A stretch of DNA of 64,000 nt from Azophilus sp965215035 (GTDB lineage: Bacteria; Pseudomonadota; Gammaproteobacteria; Pseudomonadales; Azotimanducaceae), in NCBI GenBank assembly GCA_965215035.1, contig OZ244040.1, positions 1,054,001-1,118,000 of the forward strand, read 5' to 3'. Below are positions 45,069 to 52,727 of this stretch, in pieces. The notes beneath the pieces are model-generated. The model was not told the origin of the DNA, ran no database searches, and saw only the letters and a program-made list of their open reading frames with translations. The position numbers were made by a program, and so were the translations under genes. Every line of letters begins with the position of its first letter. Position 1 is the stretch's first letter.

Positions 45069-46526
45069 CTACTGCACGATCTTTATGTAGTCCCCGGCGC
45101 GCGGCTCGCCCCTGGGGTGGTGGCCGTTGATGATCCTCAGAGTCTCTTCCGGGAACTGCTTGATGGACACCATCCTCGCCAGTTCCGCGTAGGTGTCGCC
45201 CGGTTCGGCCATAACGACCTTGATACGCTGGTTGTTGGCTACCTTCAGGTCCAGTGCGGTCATCGCCCGGAACGAGCCAAGGGTCGCGCGGAAATCCTCC
45301 TCGAACCGGGACGGGTCGCCGACGGCGCCAAGGGTGCCCCTGAACAGATAAATGCCCCCGTCCTTGTAGACCACTGCCATCTTCCGCACCTGGTCGTCGC
45401 CGCCCAGAATCTGGATGTCGGCGATATAGGCATCGTACCCGTTGACAACCAGGGATTCGCCGTTCTCGATGTCGTCGCGTTTCAGGGTTTCCCGAATGTA
45501 CTGCTCGGGCGTCTGTTCCTCGGCCGGCGGGTTCTGGCGCTGCACGATAATCGAGCCACTTGACGTACCGCCGACGTCCCGGCCGGACACCGCCGAGGTC
45601 GTATTCGTCACCTGCCAACCCTCTGGAAACGCAACCACGATGCGCAGGCTGCCGTGATAATAAACGCCGTCCTTGACCAGCCCCGTCGCGGCCTCATCGC
45701 CGAATACCAGGCCATCGACCATCTCCCAAAAATCGCGTTCCGGGGGCCAGCTCGTCAGGCTGGCCAGCGGCACCGCCTTCCGCACGGCATCGTTCAGCCG
45801 TTTGTCGTTGCGCGGATGGGAGCCGAAAATGCCGTGATAGACGCTTGGCCGATTCATGACCGACTTGGCGAACAGTTCCTGGTCCTTCAGGACGTGGATT
45901 ACGTCGATCATGGCCAGCGGATCGTATCCGGCCCGCGCCAGGAACTCGGCACCGTAGCTGTCCGCCTCCAGTTCATACTCCCGCGCCTCGCGGGTAACCG
46001 CCGTGGCCGTCAGCGTGTTGCCGAGGTCTTTCATCGCAAAGCTGTTGGTGCCGATTACCCCGAGCCAGCCCAACAGCCCGCCCAGGCGGTTGAGCCCCTT
46101 CGACCGTTGCACATGGCGACCGACGACATGGCCGATCTCGTGCCCGATCACGCCCGCCAATTCGTCTTCGTTGCGGCAGTGGGCGATCAGGCCGCGATTG
46201 ACGAAGATGTATCCGTCCTGGGTGGCCGAGGCATTCACACCAGAGTTGTCGACCACCGTAAAGGTGTAGTTGCCGCCCGCGTCGGGGGAAACGGCAAGCA
46301 GCCGTTCGCCGATCTCGGTGACGTACTCCTGCCAGTCTTCGTCCTGGTATAGGCCGTTCTTTTCGCGCAGGTCGTTGTACATCTTCTCGCCGGCGCCCGC
46401 GCCATGGGACTGGGGCGGTGCCACGAGCAGACAACCGAGCAGCAGGGGGGCCGCAAGCAGTTTTCGGCTAGCTATTCGGTGCGGGCGTCTGGCGACCGGG
46501 CACCGATGGGTACCTAGACGACACAT
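45069..46526 (-). CDS. Secreted M48 family metalloprotease with LysM-like C terminus
   Basis: The ATG at 46526 gives 485 residues with a signal peptide (RKLLAAPLLLGCLLVAPPQSHG), so it acts in the periplasm or outer membrane. The zinc site is HEIGH in GVIGHEIGHVVGRH with a third ligand in YELEADSYGAEFL. The last 50 residues (KVVMAEPGDTYAELARMV...DYIKIVQ) look like a LysM. It resembles BepA/LoiP-type proteases that watch over outer-membrane protein assembly, but it lacks BepA's TPR domain. It stands alone. Confidence 0.88.
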   Translation of the reverse strand: MCRLGTHRCPVARRPHRIASRKLLAAPLLLGCLLVAPPQSHGAGAGEKMYNDLREKNGLYQDEDWQEYVTEIGERLLAVSPDAGGNYTFTVVDNSGVNASATQDGYIFVNRGLIAHCRNEDELAGVIGHEIGHVVGRHVQRSKGLNRLGGLLGWLGVIGTNSFAMKDLGNTLTATAVTREAREYELEADSYGAEFLARAGYDPLAMIDVIHVLKDQELFAKSVMNRPSVYHGIFGSHPRNDKRLNDAVRKAVPLASLTSWPPERDFWEMVDGLVFGDEAATGLVKDGVYYHGSLRIVVAFPEGWQVTNTTSAVSGRDVGGTSSGSIIVQRQNPPAEEQTPEQYIRETLKRDDIENGESLVVNGYDAYIADIQILGGDDQVRKMAVVYKDGGIYLFRGTLGAVGDPSRFEEDFRATLGSFRAMTALDLKVANNQRIKVVMAEPGDTYAELARMVSIKQFPEETLRIINGHHPRGEPRAGDYIKIVQ

Positions 46527-46642
46527 TGATGAAATCTCACAGGGACATTTCACTGGATTCGCATTGTACAGCGGTTCGCGGGCTCGCGCAGGCGTCCGGG
46601 TTGCCGTGTTTCTGCTGCCGTCAGGACAGATAGAGGAATGCA

Positions 46643-46777
46643 ATGACCAGAGCCGCGCGACCAACCTGTTCCATTCTGCTTTGCATCGGCCTTTTCCTGG
46701 CGCATCTGGCGGCCTCGGGCGAGCTCGAGGAGATCATCGTCACGGCGCAGCAGCGCGAAAAACCGGATTCCCTATAA
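46643..46777 (+). pseudogene. Truncated 5' end of a TonB-dependent receptor gene (44 residues)
   Basis: An ATG at 46643 with AGAGG upstream starts a 44-residue frame. It has a signal peptide (CSILLCIGLFLAHLAASG) and then LEEIIVTAQQREKPDSL before TAA. EEIIVTAQQREK is the hallmark start (TonB box region) of mature TonB-dependent receptors, whose bodies are 650-900 residues. Nothing of the plug or barrel follows. The break falls at a repeat-like block (46790-46814), so insertion or deletion probably removed the rest. Confidence 0.75.
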
Positions 46778-46812
46778 ATCAATCACCTGGCTACAAAGCC
46801 CGACAGATCGCT

Positions 46813-46858
46813 AGTGCTCCATCGAACTGATACGTCATTATCAGTTCGATGGAGCACT
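46813..46858. other. Perfect 20-bp inverted repeat with 6-base loop
   Basis: AGTGCTCCATCGAACTGATA at 46813-46832 is exactly mirrored at 46839-46858, with the loop CGTCAT. This can form a 20-pair hairpin without mismatch. No T-run follows, so it is not a standard intrinsic terminator. It lies between the truncated receptor and a family 3 repeat. Confidence 0.9.
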
Positions 46859-46896
46859 GAAGCTCTGCACAAGTCCGTCTGCGCCTCGTTCAGAGT

Positions 46897-47007
46897 CGCG
46901 ATAATACGATTGTTACTTTGACATGCAAAATCAGATACATACCCTATCTGATTCGGGCCACACAGCCTTGCACGGCGGTAGCCTTCGACTCGATCGGGGG
47001 TTCCCTA
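46897..47007 (-). repeat. Family 3 repeat, copy 2 (3' of rpmE)
   Basis: On the minus strand it begins at the rpmE stop (TAGGGAACCCCCGATCG) and runs through GGCTGTGTGGCCCGAATC, AGATAGGGTATGTATCTGAT and AAAGTAACAATCGTATTA. These blocks match the copies after egtD and thrB. It is in the sense direction of rpmE. Confidence 0.75.
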
Positions 47008-47223
47008 GCGGACAATATTGCCGCGGTTGCCGAAGTGTCTGCGGAACCGTTCCACCCGGCCGCGGGCATCGGCGATCTTCTGCTTGCCGGTATAGAACGG
47101 GTGGCAGGCCGAACAGACATCGACATGAATGTCTTCGGCGAGAGTCGAGCGCGTCTCGATGATGTTGCCGCAGCTACAGGTGGCCTTGATGCTGTAGTAT
47201 TTGGGATGAATGCCAGTCTTCAT
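47005..47223 (-). CDS. rpmE: 50S ribosomal protein L31, zinc-binding type
   Basis: The 72-residue protein starts MKTGIHPKYYSIKATCSCGN and has the four zinc cysteines and ligands in CSCGN and VDVCSACHPFYTGKQK. This is the C+ form that needs zinc. It lies near priA, as in E. coli, but a permease gene has come between. The stop is provided by or abuts a family 3 repeat. Confidence 0.97.
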   Translation of the reverse strand: MKTGIHPKYYSIKATCSCGNIIETRSTLAEDIHVDVCSACHPFYTGKQKIADARGRVERFRRHFGNRGNIVR

Positions 47224-47383
47224 CGTTTACCCTGTTTACCCTGCCCGGCAGGCTAGCTAAGAAGGGTGCGCAGTCTAGCAAACGCCCGGTGGATGTCCAT
47301 CCCGACAAGTTACGCCGTTCGAAACCCCACGGTACCACAGCAATATCGTATATGATGCCTCCGAAACTTGCGCTCGTGACCGG

Positions 47384-47556
47384 CTCGACCCGAACAAGAA
47401 TGGATGGTACGCCACCCGCCACCCCAATCAGCGATTGCCGCACGACATCCTCGTCGTGGCAGCGACTCCGTTGACCGCCACCGGCAAGATGGGCAAAAAG
47501 CCATGCGGGCGAACTTGGCCGAACAGGGCGGGATGCCGCTGGACCTGAGCGGGTGA
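47384..47556 (+). pseudogene. Frameshifted C-terminal remnant of an acyl-CoA synthetase (AMP-binding family)
   Basis: The frame from 47384 reads GWYATRHPNQRLPHDILVV then AATPLTATGKMGKK, which matches the conserved end of AMP-forming ligases (LPxTxTGKxxKxxLR, with the catalytic Lys in TGK). After the A5 run at 47495-47499 the likely continuation AMRANLAEQGGMPLDLSG is in another frame, as if one A had been lost. No N-terminal portion (the AMP-binding domain) is upstream. Its TGA overlaps the GTG of the next gene, a coupling that suggests the two were once cotranscribed. Confidence 0.6.
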
Positions 47557-49316
47557 TTCGCTACGAACCCCAGGAGTCGCCGCCGGGGCCGCTTGCCTTC
47601 GGCCTCGGTTGCCAGCAGGCGGCGCTGTGTATTGCGGGGGTTGTGCTCACACCCGTCATTGTTATTCAGGCGGCCGGCGGCAGTGATGCATACCTGACCT
47701 GGGCCGTGTTCGCCGCGCTGGCGGTTAGTGGCGTGACCACGGTGCTTCAATCCGTGCGCGTTGGCCGAATTGGCGCCGGCTACCCCATGCTCATGGGCAC
47801 GTCCGGTGCCTTCATCGCCGTAAGCGTGACGGCGCTGGCCAATGGCGGGCCGGCCATGTTGGCGACCTTGGTGCTGGTGTCGGCGTTGTTCCAATTCGTG
47901 CTTGCCGCCCGGCTCTCCTGGCTCCGACGCATTATTACGCCGACGGTGGCTGGTACGGTCATCATGCTGATTGCGGTGACGGTCATGCCGATTGTCTTCG
48001 GTAAGCTCACGGATGTGCCGGCGGCAGCGTCGCCGGCGGCCGGGCCGGTAAGCGCCGGCGTCACCCTGGCGGTGATCGCTGGGCTCACGCTCCGCGCTAC
48101 CGGGACATTGCGTTTGTGGGTTCCCGTGGTGGGGCTGGTCATCGGCTGCCTGGTGGCGTCCTTCTTTGGTCTCTACGACCTGGAACGGGTGGCGCAGGCG
48201 GATTGGATTGGCCTGCCGAGCGGCGGCTGGCCGGGCTACGATCTGAGCTTCAGCCCGACCTTCTGGGCTTTGTTGCCGGCCTTCGTATTTGTCACCCTGG
48301 TTGGCGCTATTGAGACCATCGGCGATTCGGTGGCCGTGCAGGGCGTGTCCTGGCGCAAGCCGCGGGCCACGGATTACCGGGAAGTGCAGGGTGCCGTGGC
48401 CGCGGACGGCATGGGCAACCTGCTTTCCGGTCTGGCGGGAACGGTGCCGAACACCACCTACTCCACCAGTGTCGCCATCCTGGAACTCACCGGTGTCGCG
48501 GCCCGCAGCGTTGGCGTGTGGATTGGCGTGGTGTTCGTGGCGGTGGCGTTCCTGCCCAAGTTCGCCGCCGTCTTGGTGGCGATACCGGGGCCGGTGGTGG
48601 CGGCCTACCTCCTGGCCTTGTTGTCGCTGTTGTTCGTGCTCGGCATGAGAATGGTGGTGCGGGACGGCGTGGACTACCGCAAGGCCATCGTCGTTGGCGT
48701 GTCGTTCTGGGTGGGCGTTGGTTTTCAGAATCAGGCCATCTTTGCCGACCACCTCGGCCACTGGTGGGGCACGCTGCTCGGCAACGGCATGACCAGCGGT
48801 GGCCTTGTGGCCGTGCTCCTGACCACTTTTATGCAGCTAACGGAGGGTCGCCGCCGACGCCTTGAAACCGTGCTACAACGCGATACCTTGCCGGAGGTCG
48901 ATGCCTTCCTGCGGGAGTTTGCGGCCCGGCGCGGCTGGGGCGACGAAGCCGAGGGGCGGCTGCGCTCGGCGGGCGAGGAAGCGCTGCTGAGCTTGATCGA
49001 ACGGCAACAGGTGCGGGAGGACGGTGCCGATGAAGCCGCAAAGCGACGACTGTTGTTGATGATCCGAGGAGACGGGCGGGCCGCCGAGTTGGAGTTCGTG
49101 GCGGCGCCGGGCACGGGTAACCTGGAGGATCTGATGGCGGTGCTTTCCCAGTCGCCCCAGGGGCCGGTTGAACAAGAGCTCTCCCTGCGCCTGCTTCGGC
49201 ATCGGGCCGCGTCGGTCCAGCATCGGCAATACCACAGTACGGATGTGCTGACGGTTGGCGTTACGGGCGATTCGCCGCGACAGCAGTCCGATGTCGGCAG
49301 CGCCGAGCAGCGGTAA
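47553..49316 (+). CDS. NCS2 family purine/pyrimidine permease with extra C-terminal domain
   Basis: The GTG at 47553 gives 587 residues. Residues 1 to about 430 are a UraA/XanQ-like nucleobase transporter with 12-14 membrane segments; GNLLSGLAGTVPNTTYSTSVAILELTGVAARSVG is the family's signature near TM10. The following 150 residues are soluble. VDAFLREFAARRGWGDEAEGRLRSAGEEALLSLIE and EQELSLRLLRHRAASVQHRQYHSTDVLTVGV are spaced like the start and end of RsbW-type ATPase domains, but the glycine loops are not clear. Substrate and the role of the tail are unknown. Confidence 0.85.
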   Translation: MIRYEPQESPPGPLAFGLGCQQAALCIAGVVLTPVIVIQAAGGSDAYLTWAVFAALAVSGVTTVLQSVRVGRIGAGYPMLMGTSGAFIAVSVTALANGGPAMLATLVLVSALFQFVLAARLSWLRRIITPTVAGTVIMLIAVTVMPIVFGKLTDVPAAASPAAGPVSAGVTLAVIAGLTLRATGTLRLWVPVVGLVIGCLVASFFGLYDLERVAQADWIGLPSGGWPGYDLSFSPTFWALLPAFVFVTLVGAIETIGDSVAVQGVSWRKPRATDYREVQGAVAADGMGNLLSGLAGTVPNTTYSTSVAILELTGVAARSVGVWIGVVFVAVAFLPKFAAVLVAIPGPVVAAYLLALLSLLFVLGMRMVVRDGVDYRKAIVVGVSFWVGVGFQNQAIFADHLGHWWGTLLGNGMTSGGLVAVLLTTFMQLTEGRRRRLETVLQRDTLPEVDAFLREFAARRGWGDEAEGRLRSAGEEALLSLIERQQVREDGADEAAKRRLLLMIRGDGRAAELEFVAAPGTGNLEDLMAVLSQSPQGPVEQELSLRLLRHRAASVQHRQYHSTDVLTVGVTGDSPRQQSDVGSAEQR

Positions 49317-49361
49317 TCGCTAAACCAGGTCGAGAACCAGGCGCAGTCCCGCGTCCATCCC

Positions 49362-51491
49362 ATGACCGAAGTTGCGCGAATCGCCTTTGCCGTACCGCTG
49401 CGCCGTACCTTCGACTACGAGGTGCCCCGTGGCATGGCCCCTCCGGCAAGGGGTGCGCGGGTCAGGGCGCGCCTGAACAACCGCACCCTCGTCGGCCTGT
49501 GCGTAGACGGGAACCCCCGGGATGCCTACGCCGATCCGAAACCGCTGCTCGATGTGCTCGACTCGGCCAGCGTCATGACCGAGGAGCTTTTCGCCTTGGC
49601 GCATTGGCTTGCCGACTACTACCACCACCCGCTGGGCGAGGTCTTCGCAGCGATGCTGCCCGGTGCCGCCATGCGGGGTGCGGCGCTGCGTTGGCGCCCT
49701 GAGGAGATCTGGCGACAAGCCGTCGTGCCGCCGCCGCTCAACGGCCGGGCACCAAGGCAACAAGCGCTGCTCGAATTCCTGACCGAGCGCGGCGGTTGGG
49801 CAAGTGCGGCGGATATTCGCGCCGAGGGCTTTACCACCGCCATGATCAGGGCTCTCGCGAACAAGGGCGCCATCGAACCCGGCGAACGCCGCTATCGCCT
49901 GGAAGAGCCGCCCGAGCTCACCGTCGAGCAACAGGCGGTGCTGGACGGCTACCGCAAGGATGCGGGCGGGTTCGTTGCGACCCTGCTCGATGGTGTGACC
50001 GCCAGCGGTAAGACCGAGGTGTACCTGCGGGTCATGTCCGAGGTTCTGGAACGTGGCGAACAGGTGTTGGTGTTGGTGCCGGAGATAGCGTTGACGCCAC
50101 AGACGGTGGACCGTTTCCGGCGGCGCTACGGCGCGGTCGATGTATTGCATTCCGGCCTCGCCAACCGGGAACGGCTGGAAACCTGGCTCAAATGCCGCGA
50201 CGGTGCCGCCCGTATCCTGATCGGCACGCGCTCCGCCGTATTGACGCCATTCAATCGTCTCGGGCTTGTGATTGTGGATGAAGAGCACGACGGTTCCTTC
50301 AAGCAGCACGAAGGGTTGCGCTACTCGGCGCGGGACGTGGCGGTGAAGCGCGCGCAGAGCCTCGATATTCCATTGATCCTTGGCAGCGCGACGCCATCCC
50401 TGGAGTCGCTCAGCAACGCGCACAGGGGGCGCTACCGGCGGCGGCAGTTGCTGGAACGTGCCACCGGTGCGCCAATGCCCGCCCTTCGTGTGCTCGATAT
50501 CCGCGGCCATCGGCTGCAGGACGGCCTAAGCCCGCCCCTGGTCCGGCGGGTGGAGCAGCATCTCGGTGCCGGGGCGCAGGTGCTGGTATTCCTCAACCGG
50601 CGCGGCTACGCGCCGGTTTACCTGTGCGCGGGCTGCGGCTGGCAGGCCCGCTGCGATGCGTGCGATGCGCGTATGACACTGCATCGCGTACCCGATGTGC
50701 TCACCTGTCATCACTGTGGCGCCAGGGCGGCGGTGCCGTCCGAGTGCCCCGGCTGTGGCGCACGCAACCTGGTGGCTGTCGGTGCCGGCACGCAACGTGC
50801 CGAAGCGGGCCTGAAGGAACGGTTTCCCGGCGTGCCTCTTTACCGTATCGATCGCGACACAGTCCGCAGCCAGCGGCGCCTTGAAGAGCAATTCCGCATG
50901 ATTCGCCGGGGTGGTCCGGCGCTTCTGGTTGGAACCCAGATGCTTGCCAAGGGCCATCACTTTCCCAACGTCACCCTGGTGGCCGCGCTCAACGCCGATG
51001 CGGGTTTTCTGAGCGCCGATTTCAAGGCCGCGGAGCGCACCGCCCAACTCATCGTGCAGGTAGCCGGTCGGGCAGGGCGCGCCGAGCGGCCCGGCGAGGT
51101 CTGGATTCAAACTCTACAGCCCGACAACCCGGCCCTGCGACAACTCGTGGCCGAGGGGTATGCCGGCTTCGCGGCCCATGAGCTTGGGGTTCGGCAGCGG
51201 GCCGGCCTGCCGCCCGCACGGCCGATGGCGCTTATCCGCGCCGAGGCCAAGGATGCTGCCGCCGCGCATCGCTTCCTCGAAGGCGTCAAGCGCCGCCTGC
51301 CACAGGAGCTCGAAGTGCTAGGCCCCGCTGCGGCACCGATGCTGCGCTTGGCCGACCGCCATCGCTACCAACTCATGCTGGTCGCCCGGCAACGCCGGGC
51401 GCTGCACCGCGCCCTGGAACTGGTCGCCGGCGCAACCGTGCTCGGCCAGGTTCGCTGGTCGATCGACGTTGACCCGGTGGATATGTTTTAG
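49362..51491 (+). CDS. priA: Primosomal replication protein N' (helicase PriA)
   Basis: PriA restarts collapsed replication forks. The 709 residues show the N-terminal 3'-DNA-binding domain (VALPLRRTFDYEVP-like start), a winged helix, Walker A (GVTASGKTEVYLR), DEEH (VIVDEEHDGSFKQHEG), GSATPSLES, and the zinc cluster CAGCGWQARCDACD...CHHCG...CPGCG. The C-terminal helicase motifs (GTQMLAKGHHFPNVTLV, QVAGRAGRAERPGEV) follow. Its start is 45 bases after the permease. Confidence 0.97.
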   Translation: MTEVARIAFAVPLRRTFDYEVPRGMAPPARGARVRARLNNRTLVGLCVDGNPRDAYADPKPLLDVLDSASVMTEELFALAHWLADYYHHPLGEVFAAMLPGAAMRGAALRWRPEEIWRQAVVPPPLNGRAPRQQALLEFLTERGGWASAADIRAEGFTTAMIRALANKGAIEPGERRYRLEEPPELTVEQQAVLDGYRKDAGGFVATLLDGVTASGKTEVYLRVMSEVLERGEQVLVLVPEIALTPQTVDRFRRRYGAVDVLHSGLANRERLETWLKCRDGAARILIGTRSAVLTPFNRLGLVIVDEEHDGSFKQHEGLRYSARDVAVKRAQSLDIPLILGSATPSLESLSNAHRGRYRRRQLLERATGAPMPALRVLDIRGHRLQDGLSPPLVRRVEQHLGAGAQVLVFLNRRGYAPVYLCAGCGWQARCDACDARMTLHRVPDVLTCHHCGARAAVPSECPGCGARNLVAVGAGTQRAEAGLKERFPGVPLYRIDRDTVRSQRRLEEQFRMIRRGGPALLVGTQMLAKGHHFPNVTLVAALNADAGFLSADFKAAERTAQLIVQVAGRAGRAERPGEVWIQTLQPDNPALRQLVAEGYAGFAAHELGVRQRAGLPPARPMALIRAEAKDAAAAHRFLEGVKRRLPQELEVLGPAAAPMLRLADRHRYQLMLVARQRRALHRALELVAGATVLGQVRWSIDVDPVDMF

Positions 51492-51508
51492 CGAAGCGGA
51501 ACCGTTCG

Positions 51509-52432
51509 TTACCGAATCGCCACCGGATTGATTACCACCTGTACCGCCCCCTCGAAGCGCGGTTGACCAAGTACAAAGAGGAATTCCCAGCCCTCGTCCA
51601 CGGCGAGTGCGCGCACATCCATGTTCTCCAATATGTAGACACCATTCTTCGCCAGCAGTTCGGGGTGGACAGGGAAAGCCTGGCTGGGGTCTTCCGCCGG
51701 CACGGCCTCAAGGCCCCAGGTATCGGAACCCACCGCCACCACGTCCAGACCGGCTAGATACTTCGCGCCGCCCAGACCCAGGCCCGGCTCGCCGCTCATA
51801 AAGCGTGCGCTGTCGGTATTGGCAAGATTGAGCCATCCGGTGTGGAAGAGCACCACATCGCCCGCCCCGATGGCGACGCCTTGGGCCGCCGCCCGAGCCT
51901 TGATCTCGGCCTCGTTGAAGACGGTTCCCGCGGGCAGCGGGTTCTGGCCAAAGTGGCGCGTCATGTCGAGCAGTACACCCCGGCCGACGATGGGCGGCAG
52001 CTTGTCGATGGAGAGCGCCGTAAGGCCCCGTGCGGTTACGAAGTCCGCCGCCTTGTACCCGTTGTAGTAGACATGCTCGATACCCATGTGGCCCAGACCA
52101 TCGAGCTGGCTGCCGATGCCCATCCAGGTATAAAGCAAGTCGTCGTTGCCGGTTGCGCGGTTGGAACCCATGGTTGGGCCATCGTTCTGGCCGGGCTGTA
52201 TGATGGTGATGGCGTAGTGCCGTGGCGGGTAGGCTGGCGTCTCCCAGCCGGTGACGACGCCGAGCGGGTACGACTTGCCGGTCTTGACGAGACGTGCGGC
52301 CTGTACCACCTTGTCGGCAGACAGGTGATTGATGGCCCCCAGCGTGTCCCCGGCACCGTGCTTTGATGGATACCAGTCTTGCGCCCAGGCGACACCAGCC
52401 GCGCAAGCCAGAACGATGCAGACCATGCGCAT
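51509..52432 (-). CDS. Secreted cyclase-family protein (kynurenine formamidase-like fold)
   Basis: The ATG at 52432 has AAGGAG seven bases upstream and gives 307 residues with a signal peptide (MRMVCIVLACAAGVAWAQ). The product is a PF04199-type cyclase with GSQLDGLGHMGIEHVYYNG in place of the HxGTHxDxxxH metal site of KynB, as in the larger clade. GRGVLLDMTRHFG, GDVVLFHTGW and SDTWGLEAVP follow. The substrate is unknown; a periplasmic metal hydrolase is likely. It is divergent from the S9 peptidase. Confidence 0.87.
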   Translation of the reverse strand: MRMVCIVLACAAGVAWAQDWYPSKHGAGDTLGAINHLSADKVVQAARLVKTGKSYPLGVVTGWETPAYPPRHYAITIIQPGQNDGPTMGSNRATGNDDLLYTWMGIGSQLDGLGHMGIEHVYYNGYKAADFVTARGLTALSIDKLPPIVGRGVLLDMTRHFGQNPLPAGTVFNEAEIKARAAAQGVAIGAGDVVLFHTGWLNLANTDSARFMSGEPGLGLGGAKYLAGLDVVAVGSDTWGLEAVPAEDPSQAFPVHPELLAKNGVYILENMDVRALAVDEGWEFLFVLGQPRFEGAVQVVINPVAIR

Positions 52433-52727
52433 GAATTTCTCCTTATTCAATCGCGTCAACCGTGCCCGCCCAAGGCACTGCCGAACCGCCTCGGGATGCC
52501 TCACGGCACCACAGGGCACCGGTTCGGCCCTGAACAAACCCGCACGGGTGTTTGCGCCAAGGGTGGGGTTTCCACGAGACGGTAGCACAGGCGGTGCGCA
52601 TTCCAAAGCGCAAGCAGGCCGCCGATTCTCGCCACGCGCAGGTGCTTGCCCACGCGGTACCAGGGTTGATTTGGTCGGGGTGGCGTTACCGTTCATTATT
52701 GCCGCCTGCACAGGGAGTGAGGCGCCA

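Noticed and set aside
47289..47474. Frame with KLALVTGSTR, like the start of an SDR
   Set aside because: Only a ten-residue resemblance; the neighbouring frame gives a better and longer match to an acyl-CoA synthetase end.
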